A DNA stretch of 24,889 nucleotides from CAYFJV01 sp964460605 (GCA_964460605.1 CAYWPT010000012.1:1-24889), one strand, 5' to 3'. Positions 7,233 through 14,272 are shown, numbered from the stretch's first letter. Notes: generated by a model from the letters alone, not told the origin. Numbers and translations: made by a program.

Positions 7233-7248
7233 TATATAAATATTTATA
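7233..7248. promoter_or_regulatory. Shared bidirectional TATA palindrome between mtnP and gatD
   Basis: TATATAAATATTTATA is nearly self-complementary and is the only TATA-like element in the 55-nt divergent gap. Rightwards, a start about 25 nt away falls at or beside the gatD ATG (7262). Leftwards it falls about 5-8 nt before the mtnP ATG (7206). Neither gene has a Shine-Dalgarno, consistent with leaderless transcripts from one box. Confidence 0.6.
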
Positions 7249-7261
7249 GATTGTTTAAGCT

Positions 7262-8542
7262 ATGGCAAAAGCTGGAGATTTGGTAAGAGTAATAAGAGAG
7301 AAGAAACGCGAGCAAGGAATTCTTATGCCAAGTTCTGATAAGAATGTTATTTTAATCAAATTAGATACTGGATATAATATTGGCTTTGAGAAAAAAGGAA
7401 CTAAAGTGACTGTGCTTAAGAAAGCAACTAGTGCCAAAAAATCAAAAAGGAAGGCAAAAAAAGATAAATCTCTTCCTACTATCGCTGTTTTGCATACAGG
7501 TGGTACTATTGCTTCTAAAGTTGATTATAAAACAGGTGGAGTGAGTACAAACTTTTCTCCAGAAGAATTGTTGGGACAGTTTCCAGAACTAGGAAAAATT
7601 GCTAATATTGAATCAGAATTAATTGCACAGATGTGGAGTGATGATCTACGTTTTGCACATTTTACTTTAATTGCGAAATCTATTGAAAAGTGGGTAAAGA
7701 AAAGTGTAAAAGGGATTATTATTGGAATTGGTACCGATAATTTAGCTGTGGCTTCTGCTGCACTTTCATTTATGGTTGAAAAAAGTCCTGTACCTATTAT
7801 TTTTGTTGGAGCTCAGAGAAGTTCAGATCGTGGAAGTTCAGATGCTGCAATGAATATTATATGTGCTGCTGAGTTTATTGTTGGAAGTGATTTTGCTGGT
7901 GTGGGTATTTGTATGCACAATTCAGCCCAAGATGATTCTTGTGTTATTTTATCTGGAACTAAAACATATAAATTACATAGTTCAAGACGTGATGCATTCA
8001 AACCAGTAAATGATGGAGTTATTGGACTTGTTGATTATAAGACTAGAAAAATTAAAATGTTGAAAAAGAAGTACCCAAAGAAATCTTCTAAGTTAATAGT
8101 TAAATCAAAAATGGAAGAAAAAGTTGGATTCTTAAAAATCCATATTAATATGTTTCCAGAACAGATCTCTTTTTTCAAAGGATATAAAGGATTAATAATT
8201 GAAGGAACAGGTTTAGGACATATACCTGGTCAAGCTCCAAACAAAGAAGCTGCTATTCACAAAAAGTTTTATCCTGCTTTGAAAAAATTGATTGATGCAG
8301 GTTGTGTTGTAGTAATGACTACTCAATGTATTTTTGGTGGCGTTAATATGAATGTCTATAGCAAAGGACGCGATTTGCTTGAGCTTGGCGTAATTCCTGG
8401 TGAAGATATGTTAGCAAACACTGCTTTTGTAAAATTGTCTTGGCTTCTTGCTAATGAAAAGAAAGATGTGCTTAAGCTTATGCGTGAAGATTTACGTGGC
8501 GAGATAAACCAAAAGATTAAGTACTCAAAAGAGTTTATGTAA
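7262..8542 (+). CDS. gatD: Glutamyl-tRNA(Gln) amidotransferase subunit D (GatD), variant active-site loop
   Basis: GatD is the asparaginase-like subunit of the archaeal GatDE amidotransferase; it frees ammonia from glutamine so that GatE can convert Glu-tRNA(Gln) to Gln-tRNA(Gln). The 426-residue length fits. A small N-terminal beta domain (1-55) and a Lys-rich linker precede the asparaginase domain. That domain begins HTGGTIASKVDYKTGGVST and contains VGAQRSSDRGSSDAAMN and SSRRDAFKPVN, all GatD hallmarks. The usual HGTDTM motif reads IGTDNL near 156-161: the catalytic Thr-Asp pair is kept, but the flanking His and second Thr are gone. GatE is not in this window. The gene heads a probable operon with the lipoprotein (3-nt gap) and the metal transporter. 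The transcript appears to be leaderless. Confidence 0.9.
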   Translation: MAKAGDLVRVIREKKREQGILMPSSDKNVILIKLDTGYNIGFEKKGTKVTVLKKATSAKKSKRKAKKDKSLPTIAVLHTGGTIASKVDYKTGGVSTNFSPEELLGQFPELGKIANIESELIAQMWSDDLRFAHFTLIAKSIEKWVKKSVKGIIIGIGTDNLAVASAALSFMVEKSPVPIIFVGAQRSSDRGSSDAAMNIICAAEFIVGSDFAGVGICMHNSAQDDSCVILSGTKTYKLHSSRRDAFKPVNDGVIGLVDYKTRKIKMLKKKYPKKSSKLIVKSKMEEKVGFLKIHINMFPEQISFFKGYKGLIIEGTGLGHIPGQAPNKEAAIHKKFYPALKKLIDAGCVVVMTTQCIFGGVNMNVYSKGRDLLELGVIPGEDMLANTAFVKLSWLLANEKKDVLKLMREDLRGEINQKIKYSKEFM

Positions 8543-8545
8543 AAA

Positions 8546-8812
8546 ATGAAAAGAATGTTAATGGTTCTTTGTATGCTTAGTTTATTATTACTAAGTGCTT
8601 GTTCTGTTCCAGTTGAGAAAGCTTGTGAAGTTGATAGTGATTGTGTTGCAGCAGTTTGTTGTCATGCAGATGACGTAGTTAATGCAGATTATGCTCCAGT
8701 TTGTGTGGATATACTTTGTAGTGCTTCTTGTGAACCAGGAACTTTAGATTGTGGACAAGCAGTTCCAAAATGTGTTAAAAATGAATGTGTTTTAGTTGCT
8801 GTTGAGGAATAA
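8546..8812 (+). CDS. Small Cys-rich lipoprotein
   Basis: This is an 88-residue exported protein of unknown function. The N-terminus is a short lipoprotein signal with two basic residues, a hydrophobic core and the lipobox LLSAC, so mature residue Cys19 is probably lipidated and anchors it outside the cell. The mature part has ten more Cys in about 55 residues in a spaced pattern (C-x5-DC, a CC pair, then C-x4-C-x3-C-x5-C, and later C-x4-C), which suggests a disulfide-bonded knot rather than a metal site. The family is not recognised. It starts 3 nt after the gatD stop. Its end carries the GAGG Shine-Dalgarno of the downstream transporter gene, so the three genes are probably one transcript. 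Confidence 0.75.
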   Translation: MKRMLMVLCMLSLLLLSACSVPVEKACEVDSDCVAAVCCHADDVVNADYAPVCVDILCSASCEPGTLDCGQAVPKCVKNECVLVAVEE

Positions 8813-8813
8813 A

Positions 8814-9512
8814 GTGGCAAGGAAGAAAAATAAGTTGTCTTTTTTGACAGAATTTACTCGTTCTATTGTATTTGGAATGGAAGATGGTTTAGTTTCTAAT
8901 TTGGGTGTTGTCTTTGCAGTATGGGTTGCTGGTGCAGGGCAAAACACTATTCTTCTTGCTGGCTTAGCTAGTCTTTTTGCTGGTAGTTTGTCTATGTCAG
9001 CTGGATCTTTTTTATCTTCTAAATCCCAACGTGAAGTCTATGAGGCAGAGATTGCGCGCACTAAGAAAATGATTGCAAAAAACCCAAATAAAGCTTGTAA
9101 TGAATTATGCGTAGAATTAAAAAAAGAAGGTTTTGATGCTGATGAGATTGAAATCATGAGCAATCACTTTTTAGAACACAATGAAGATACATTTATTCAA
9201 AATTATATTCAAAAGAGATTAAAATTAAATCCTGAACGCTTTGATCATCCTGTGAAAAATGGACTTGCTATGTTCTTAGCATTCTCTTTAGGAGGATTAT
9301 TCCCTGTATTTCCCTTCTTCTTTGCTGCTGGATTTAGAACAATTGTGTTATCCGGAGTTTTAGCAATATCTATGTTATTTATAGTGGGTGTTGTGAAAAG
9401 TAAAGTAAGTCATAGAGATTGGATTAAATCTGGTTTAGAGATGGTCATTTTAGGTGCTGGAGCAGGAGCTATTGGTTATTTAGTTGGTTTAGTTTTTAGT
9501 TCTATGATTTAG
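8814..9512 (+). CDS. VIT1/CCC1-family iron/manganese transporter
   Basis: This is a 232-residue membrane protein of the VIT1/CCC1 family, which moves Fe2+ or Mn2+ across membranes. The family-typical opening is present (FTRSIVFGMEDGLVSNLGVV, with the Glu-Asp in the first helix), followed by a second helix rich in Ala/Ser. A cytosolic Glu-rich helical insert comes next (about 75-140), corresponding to the metal-binding domain of family members, and then three further hydrophobic segments (about 150-172, 178-198 and 208-230). I chose GTG 8814 because it follows a GAGG Shine-Dalgarno by 6 nt and gives the basic start MARKKNK. The start lies 1 nt after the lipoprotein stop codon, which indicates coupling. 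Metal specificity and direction cannot be read from the sequence. Confidence 0.85.
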   Translation: MARKKNKLSFLTEFTRSIVFGMEDGLVSNLGVVFAVWVAGAGQNTILLAGLASLFAGSLSMSAGSFLSSKSQREVYEAEIARTKKMIAKNPNKACNELCVELKKEGFDADEIEIMSNHFLEHNEDTFIQNYIQKRLKLNPERFDHPVKNGLAMFLAFSLGGLFPVFPFFFAAGFRTIVLSGVLAISMLFIVGVVKSKVSHRDWIKSGLEMVILGAGAGAIGYLVGLVFSSMI

Positions 9513-9523
9513 ATAGAATAAGA

Positions 9524-9532
9524 TTTATATAA
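9524..9532 (+). promoter_or_regulatory. TATA box for tRNA-Leu
   Basis: TTTATATAA is centred about 28 nt before the tRNA 5' end at 9556, the correct distance for transcription to begin just before or at the mature end. Confidence 0.6.
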
Positions 9533-9555
9533 GGGCCTTTGTGAGAGAATAGTAC

Positions 9556-9669
9556 GCGAAGGTGGGAGAGTGGTCAAATCCGCAGCCTTGAGATTTTATT
9601 TGGTGAACAAATAAGACAAGAAGGGGCTGTCCCTTAGTGGGTACGCGTGTTCGAGTCACGTCCTTCGCA
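9556..9669 (+). tRNA. tRNA-Leu (anticodon GAG) with a 30-nt BHB-type intron
   Basis: A type II tRNA can be folded. The acceptor stem is GCGAAGG (9556-9562) with CCTTCGC (9662-9668) and discriminator A9669. The D stem is GGA/TCC and the anticodon stem is CAGCC (9583-9587) with GGCTG (9625-9629). A long variable arm (CCCTTAGTGGG) is followed by T arm GCGTG-TTCGAGT-CACGT. The anticodon GAG is at 9590-9592. An intron of about 30 nt (roughly 9593-9622; boundaries could shift by one) interrupts the loop. It forms a 9-bp hairpin (TTTTATTTG with CAAATAAGA) plus a CTTG/CAAG helix between AGA and AAG bulges, close to the bulge-helix-bulge cut by archaeal splicing endonuclease. CCA is not encoded. Shifting the stem by one would read TGA (Ser), but the D-arm spacing and A73 favour Leu. 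Confidence 0.9.
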
Positions 9670-9672
9670 CTT

Positions 9673-9680
9673 TTTATATA
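9673..9680 (+). promoter_or_regulatory. TATA box for the DUF1059/ABC operon, just after tRNA-Leu
   Basis: TTTATATA within the T5 tract that follows the tRNA predicts transcription start near 9702, about 3 nt before the DUF1059 ATG. The same T run may also end the tRNA transcript. Confidence 0.5.
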
Positions 9681-9704
9681 CTAAAAGATTCCCAAGAAGA
9701 TACA

Positions 9705-9947
9705 ATGAAAACTATGACATGTAAGCAATTAGGTGGACCTGAAAGCTGTGAAGTAAAGTTCCATGCAGAAACGTTTGATGAGGTGGCAAAACAAAGTCAT
9801 ACCCATGGATCTGAAATGTTTAAAGCGCAAGATGAAGCTCATTTGAAGGCTGGTGCTGCAATGAAAGAGATGATGCAAGAACCAGGGGCTATGCAAAAGT
9901 GGATGGATGAGAGAAAAAAAGAGTTTGATGACTTAGCTGATGACTAA
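9705..9947 (+). CDS. DUF1059-like small protein
   Basis: This 80-residue cytoplasmic protein matches the DUF1059 pattern: an N-terminal MKTMTCKQLGG with one Cys, a second Cys at 15, F-x-A-E-T-F-D-E and a conserved His in HTHGSEMF. An Ala/Met/Glu-rich helical tail follows. Members are often annotated as predicted small metal-binding proteins; the function is not established. The transcript should be almost leaderless (TATA box at 9673-9680). The end overlaps the ABC ATPase start by 8 nt, so the two are probably translated together, although a functional link is only suggested by position. Confidence 0.8.
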   Translation: MKTMTCKQLGGPESCEVKFHAETFDEVAKQSHTHGSEMFKAQDEAHLKAGAAMKEMMQEPGAMQKWMDERKKEFDDLADD

Positions 9948-10890
9948 CGCAATTATAGTGAAAAATTTGAAAAAGAATTATGGAGAACTTAAAGCAGTTG
10001 ATGGTGTGAACCTTCAAATCAAAGAAGGAGAATTCTTTGCTTTACTTGGCCCAAATGGTGCTGGGAAAAGTACTACCATTCATGTTTTAACAAGTTTAGC
10101 TGTAAAATCAAGTGGTACTGTCAAAATATTCAATCATGATATTGAAACAGACCATATCAAAGCTCGTGAACAAATTGGTTTAGTTCCTCAAGAATTTAAC
10201 ATGGATATTTTTGAGATTGTTGAGAAACTTTTGTATTTTAATGCCGGCTATTATGGGATTCCTCGGGCTGAGAGGAAGAAAAGAATTGAAGAAGTTTTAG
10301 AATTAACTGGTTTGACTAAAAAACGTAAAGTAAAAGTGATTGCTCTGAGCGGTGGAATGAAAAGAAAACTTATGATTGCTCGTGCACTTTTGCATAAACC
10401 TAAAATTTTAATTTTAGATGAGCCAACCGCAGGTGTTGATGTAGAAACACGACAAGACATGTGGAAGTTTTTGAAAAAACTGAATAAAGAGAGTAAAATG
10501 ACTTTTTTATTAACAACACATTATATTGAAGAAGCAGAACAATTATGTGAAAGAATAGCTATTATCCAAAAAGGAAAAATTATCGCTTGTGATAATAAAG
10601 ACAAAATTATGAAAAAATTTGGTAGAGATGAAGTACACGTAACTTTGAGTAAAAATGTTTCTGAGAAAGAAGTTGCAAGTGTTTTGAAAGGTTATAATTA
10701 CGAGAATGGTGGAAAATTGGTTAAAATAACTATTCCTGCAGAAAATTTTGATTATAATAAATTAGTTGCAAAATTAGGTAAATTACCATTAGATAAAATT
10801 ATTACTAAAGAAAAGAGTTTAGAGGAGATCTTTGTGGATTTAACCCATAAATATCAAAGCAAAAAATCTGTGGGTGGGTTCTCACAATGA
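9940..10890 (+). CDS. ABC-2 type transporter ATP-binding protein
   Basis: This is the ATPase subunit of an ABC-2 (DrrA-like) exporter, 316 aa. All nucleotide-binding motifs are present in order: Walker A GPNGAGKST (about 37-45), Q-loop LVPQ (near 86), signature LSGGMKRK (near 135), Walker B ILILDEPTAG (near 155) and the H-loop LLTTHYIEEAE (near 188). The C-terminal 90 residues form the accessory domain common in drug, polysaccharide and lipid exporters. It overlaps the DUF1059 gene by 8 nt upstream, and its stop overlaps the permease start (ATGA), so both subunits are made together. The substrate cannot be inferred. Confidence 0.95.
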   Translation: MTNAIIVKNLKKNYGELKAVDGVNLQIKEGEFFALLGPNGAGKSTTIHVLTSLAVKSSGTVKIFNHDIETDHIKAREQIGLVPQEFNMDIFEIVEKLLYFNAGYYGIPRAERKKRIEEVLELTGLTKKRKVKVIALSGGMKRKLMIARALLHKPKILILDEPTAGVDVETRQDMWKFLKKLNKESKMTFLLTTHYIEEAEQLCERIAIIQKGKIIACDNKDKIMKKFGRDEVHVTLSKNVSEKEVASVLKGYNYENGGKLVKITIPAENFDYNKLVAKLGKLPLDKIITKEKSLEEIFVDLTHKYQSKKSVGGFSQ

Positions 10891-11651
10891 ATCAATTAAC
10901 AGCTTTAATGACTCTAGTTGAAAGAGAATTGAGTAGAATCTTTAGAGTATGGAGACAAACCCTAGTACCGCCTATTATTACAGCATCATTGTATATTTTG
11001 ATTTTTGGATATTCTTTAGGGAGTCGTATTGATTTAGGAACTTCAGTAGATTATTTAACATTCATTTTTCCAGGTTTAGTATTAATGGGAGTTATTACCA
11101 GTGCTTATTCAAATAGTTCATTTTCATTATTTATTAGTAAATTCCATAAAAGCATTCAAGAATTACTTGCTTCACCTATGTCTTATTTGAGTATTAATTT
11201 AGGATATACTATTGGATCCTTGGTACGTGCAGGAATTGTAGCTATTGGAACTTATGTAGTAGGATATCTTTTGGCAGGAATTACTATACAACACCCGATC
11301 TTAGCAATTTACATTGTCTTAGTATCATCAGTGATCTTTTCACAGATGGGAATTTTAACTGCAATGTGGGCTGAAGATTTTGATCAAATTAATGTATTCA
11401 CTGTGTTTTTAATCACTCCATTGATTTATTTAGGAGGGGTATTTTATTCTATTGATTTATTACCACCATTTTGGAGATCAATATCTCAGTTTAATCCGAT
11501 CTTTTACTTGGTAGACAGTTTCAGGTTTGCTTTTATTGGTGTAAGTGACACTTCTGTGTACCTGAGTGTTATTGTAGCGACTGTGATTGCTGTAATATTA
11601 ATTGGGATTAGTATGTGCCTTATGCAAAAAGGATATAAGATTAAGAGTTAA
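10887..11651 (+). CDS. ABC-2 type transporter permease
   Basis: This 254-residue membrane subunit pairs with the ATPase encoded immediately before it; the ATGA overlap indicates translational coupling. Six hydrophobic segments are visible after an amphipathic N-terminal region (TLVERELSRIFRVWRQTLVP), the normal ABC-2 membrane domain. The conserved FPGLVLMG and the GGVFYSIDLLPPFWR segment before the last helices match DrrB-like and NodJ-like permeases. Such systems export lipids, glycans or small hydrophobic molecules. The last 11 nt overlap the 3' end of the convergent gene at 11641. Confidence 0.93.
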   Translation: MNQLTALMTLVERELSRIFRVWRQTLVPPIITASLYILIFGYSLGSRIDLGTSVDYLTFIFPGLVLMGVITSAYSNSSFSLFISKFHKSIQELLASPMSYLSINLGYTIGSLVRAGIVAIGTYVVGYLLAGITIQHPILAIYIVLVSSVIFSQMGILTAMWAEDFDQINVFTVFLITPLIYLGGVFYSIDLLPPFWRSISQFNPIFYLVDSFRFAFIGVSDTSVYLSVIVATVIAVILIGISMCLMQKGYKIKS

Positions 11652-12297
11652 CTAATGGAACAATACTTAATTTACCCTCAAGACGAAGTTTTAAACACAA
11701 ACTGTTGTCTATTTTTTCCAATTCCCCCCTTGGCACACCATCATAGAAATTATGATATATTGCTTCAGCATCATAACCCTTAGGTCTTTTTTTAAGTTCT
11801 AAAACAATTCTGTCATCATCAGTAAAATATGCCCTTTTTACATACCTTAATGGGGGGATTATATACCTTCTTCTCTCTTTAATATCTTTTAAATGTTCTA
11901 AACGACGCATAATACTTTTTTGAGAAACCATCCGATCATTAACAAGAAATTTTAATCCAGCTTTACCAAAAATATCTTCAACCTCTACAAATACCTCTGC
12001 AAACCTAGTGCCAAGAAGATGAAGAGCTGTTCCTTCTTCTTGATCATCCATCAAAAAATCTGAGGGAACACTAATTACCTCATGATAAGTTCTAGAAGAA
12101 TCACCAACACGGTCATCTAAAGAGGTATTAGAACGATTAGTACGATGGGTTTCTTCTTCTAATGTTTGTACAATAAATCTATATTGAGCATCAAAACTAT
12201 CCAAACCATGTTCTTCTATTTTTTTTCTAATCTTTTTTGCCTTTTCTTTATTAATTCCTAAGAGCTCAAAAGTAGAATCGAGACTTGTAATAGCCAT
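11641..12297 (-). CDS. Hypothetical protein of 218 aa, helical N-terminus
   Basis: I do not recognise this family. The first ~60 residues are charged and helical (STFELLGINKEKAKKIRKKI). They are followed by a polar, Ser/Asp-rich stretch (about 65-90). The C-terminal half (about 95-218) is mixed alpha/beta, with a basic segment RRLEHLKDIKERRRYIIPPL that could contact nucleic acid. There is no signal peptide or membrane helix. ATG 12297 is preferred to the TTG four codons upstream because the TATA-like palindrome at 12317-12326 predicts transcription start at this base, i.e. a leaderless mRNA. It is divergent from gltX and convergent with the permease, with an 11-nt overlap of coding ends. Confidence 0.75.
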   Translation of the reverse strand: MAITSLDSTFELLGINKEKAKKIRKKIEEHGLDSFDAQYRFIVQTLEEETHRTNRSNTSLDDRVGDSSRTYHEVISVPSDFLMDDQEEGTALHLLGTRFAEVFVEVEDIFGKAGLKFLVNDRMVSQKSIMRRLEHLKDIKERRRYIIPPLRYVKRAYFTDDDRIVLELKKRPKGYDAEAIYHNFYDGVPRGELEKIDNSLCLKLRLEGKLSIVPLVNS

Positions 12298-12316
12298 TAA
12301 TCTATTCAAAAATGAG

Positions 12317-12326
12317 TTTAATTAAA
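12317..12326. promoter_or_regulatory. Shared palindromic TATA-like box between the 218-aa gene and gltX
   Basis: TTTAATTAAA is a perfect palindrome and the only TATA-like box in the divergent gap. Leftwards it predicts a leaderless start at ATG 12297. Rightwards it predicts a start near 12347, giving a ~36-nt leader containing AGGAAGAGGA before gltX. Confidence 0.45.
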
Positions 12327-12382
12327 AAGATTACTAACAAAAATGTCAAAAACTTTAAGAAGGAAGAGGACACAGCATTATT

Positions 12383-14086
12383 ATGAGGTCAATTATTTTA
12401 AAATTCGTCTTAGAAAACGCTTTCAAGTACGGTGGTTCTGTAAACCCTAAAGCTGTCTTAGGACAAGTTTTAAGAGCGAATCCAGAGCTAAAGAAAGACG
12501 TGCCTAAAGTTCTTGCAGAGATTACTAAAACTGCTTCTGATGTTTCTGGATGGACAGAAGATGAGATTAAATCAAAATTAGAATTAGAAGCTCCTGAGTT
12601 ATTAGAAGTTAAAGAGAAAAAAGAAGAAGGACCTTTGAAAAGATTAGCGAATGCTGAGAAAGGTAAATTTAAGGTAAGAATTGCTCCTAGTCCTAGCGGT
12701 CCATTACATATTGGACATGCTTATGGTGCTTTGATAAATGCAGGTTATGCAAAAATGTATGAGGGGAGCTTGTTACTTAGAATTGAAGATACTAACCCTG
12801 AGAATATTTACATGCCCGCTTATGATTTAATCCCTAAAGATGTAAAATGGTTAGTTGGAGATGTACTTAAAGAGACAATTGTACAGAGTTCTCGTTTAGA
12901 AACTTATTATGATCATGCTAAAGAATTGATAAAGATTGGAAAAGCTTATGTTTGTACTTGTGATAATGATACATGGAGAGAAATGAAAGCTCAAGGTAAT
13001 GCTTGTGCTTGTCGTGATTTATCTGTTTCAGAACAAGAAGAACGTTATGCAAAAATGTTTGACAATGCTAATGGTTATGTAGAAGGTGCAGCTGTCTTAC
13101 GATTAAAAACTGATATTAAACACAAAAATCCAGCAATGAGAGATTTTGCGCTAGCACGTATTGTAGAGCACATACACCCAAAAACTGGTGATAAACAAAG
13201 GGTATGGCCATTAATGGTATTCTCAGTAGCAATTGATGATCATGAATTAGGTATTACCCATGTACTTAATGGAAAAGACCATACTGATAATGGTAAGAAA
13301 GAAGCTTTGATCATGGAATATCTTGGCTGGAAGGCTCCAGAGTATAAACATTGGGGAAGAATCAATTTTGAAGGTTTTAAATTGAGTACAAGTGGAACAA
13401 AAAAAGCTATCGCCCAAGGTGAATATGAAGGGTGGGGAGATATTCGTTTAGCTACCATTAGAGCTCTTCGAAGACGTGGTTATCAAGCAAGAGCTTTTGA
13501 AAAGTTTGCATTAGAAGTTGGCTTGAGTAATAATGATAAAACAGTTTCTTGGGAAGAGTTTTGGAAGATGATTAATGCATTTAATCGTGAACTAGTAGAA
13601 AAAGAAGCTAATAGATATTTCTTTGTAGCAGATCCTGTTTCAATTAAAATCTCTCAAGCTCCATCGGAAAAGGTGGACTTAGATTTACATCCAGATTTCC
13701 CTGGACGTGGAAAAAGAGAAATTAATGCTGGAGAAGATTTTTTAGTAAGTAAAGAAGATGCTGGGAAATTAGAATTGGGTAAAGTACACAGATTAATTGA
13801 TCATATTAATTTTACAGTTGAAAATGGGGAGATGAAATATCACTCACATGGTTATGAAAAGTTTAATGAAGCTCAGAACAAAGGTAAAATTATTCATTGG
13901 CTCTCTGCTAATGATGAGAATGTGGAATCTGAGTTATTATTAGAAGATCATTCTATAGTTAAAGGATTGGTTGAGCCAGCATTATCTTGTGTTTCTAAAG
14001 GGAAAATAGTACAATTGCAAAGAATGTCTTTTGCTCGACTAGATTCAAAAGAAGGGAAAGTAGTGTTTTATTATTTGCATAAGTGA
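12383..14086 (+). CDS. gltX: Glutamyl-tRNA synthetase, archaeal type
   Basis: This class I synthetase charges tRNA with glutamate. Where no GlnRS exists it also misacylates tRNA(Gln) for later amidation by GatDE, which fits the gatD gene 4 kb away. The 567-residue length and N-terminal archaeal/eukaryotic extension (about 1-95) are typical. The HIGH motif is at 109-112 within RIAPSPSGPLHIGHAYGA. The KMSKS equivalent KLSTS lies at about 333, followed by EGWGDIRLATIRALRRRG, a GluRS signature. The C-terminal anticodon-binding part is beta-barrel, as in archaeal and eukaryotic GlxRS. A CTCDNDTW / CACRD cluster near 191-211 could bind zinc. The Shine-Dalgarno-like AGGAAGAGGA is rather far upstream (about 14 nt) but no better start exists. 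Confidence 0.96.
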   Translation: MRSIILKFVLENAFKYGGSVNPKAVLGQVLRANPELKKDVPKVLAEITKTASDVSGWTEDEIKSKLELEAPELLEVKEKKEEGPLKRLANAEKGKFKVRIAPSPSGPLHIGHAYGALINAGYAKMYEGSLLLRIEDTNPENIYMPAYDLIPKDVKWLVGDVLKETIVQSSRLETYYDHAKELIKIGKAYVCTCDNDTWREMKAQGNACACRDLSVSEQEERYAKMFDNANGYVEGAAVLRLKTDIKHKNPAMRDFALARIVEHIHPKTGDKQRVWPLMVFSVAIDDHELGITHVLNGKDHTDNGKKEALIMEYLGWKAPEYKHWGRINFEGFKLSTSGTKKAIAQGEYEGWGDIRLATIRALRRRGYQARAFEKFALEVGLSNNDKTVSWEEFWKMINAFNRELVEKEANRYFFVADPVSIKISQAPSEKVDLDLHPDFPGRGKREINAGEDFLVSKEDAGKLELGKVHRLIDHINFTVENGEMKYHSHGYEKFNEAQNKGKIIHWLSANDENVESELLLEDHSIVKGLVEPALSCVSKGKIVQLQRMSFARLDSKEGKVVFYYLHK

Positions 14087-14124
14087 TTATTAGAGATAGA
14101 AACAAGTAATCATAAATCTAAACA

Positions 14125-14132
14125 TTTAATAA
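14125..14132 (+). promoter_or_regulatory. TATA-like box for the hairpin-leader transcript at 14155
   Basis: TTTAATAA predicts transcription start near 14155, giving a ~118-nt leader that contains the whole four-hairpin element, similar to the ~122 nt predicted for the other copy. Confidence 0.45.
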
Positions 14133-14168
14133 GGTGTAAATTATTATCCTTGAAGTGAAGGAGTTTAC

Positions 14169-14270
14169 ATGCGAAAAAATATTAAAAATATTTTTTGTAT
14201 GCAAGAAAGACAGAGTCTTTCTGCACAGAAAATCAAAGATTTTCTTGTGCCAAAAACCAGGGGTTTTTAA
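14169..14270 (+). repeat. Four-hairpin leader element, copy 2, with a 33-codon uORF
   Basis: Four stem-loops lie in series: 14174-14183 with 14187-14196 (10 bp, loop AAA); AGAAAGAC 14204-14211 with GTCTTTCT 14215-14222 (loop AGA); GCACA+GAAAAT 14223-14233 with ATTTTC+T+TGTGC 14239-14250; and AAAAACC 14252-14258 with GGTTTTT 14262-14268 (loop AGG). The core from 14201 aligns with copy 1 (1710 downwards) without gaps through the third hairpin. An ATG at 14169 with GGAG 5 nt upstream opens a 33-codon uORF (MRKNIKNIFC, then MQERQSLSAQ...LVPK). It ends in TAA 14268-14270, 2 nt before the next gene. Confidence 0.85.
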
Positions 14271-14272
14271 AC

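Noticed and set aside
9556..9669. Reading the tRNA as tRNA-Ser(TGA)
   Set aside because: A one-base shift of the anticodon stem gives TGA, but it breaks the D-arm spacing and pairing, and the discriminator A fits Leu rather than archaeal Ser.
14195..14272. Upstream in-frame extension of the winged-helix gene through the hairpin element
   Set aside because: This frame differs from the one conserved in both element copies, begins with TTG without a Shine-Dalgarno, and adds a Cys-rich stretch unlike the rest of the protein. ATG 14273 is the better start.
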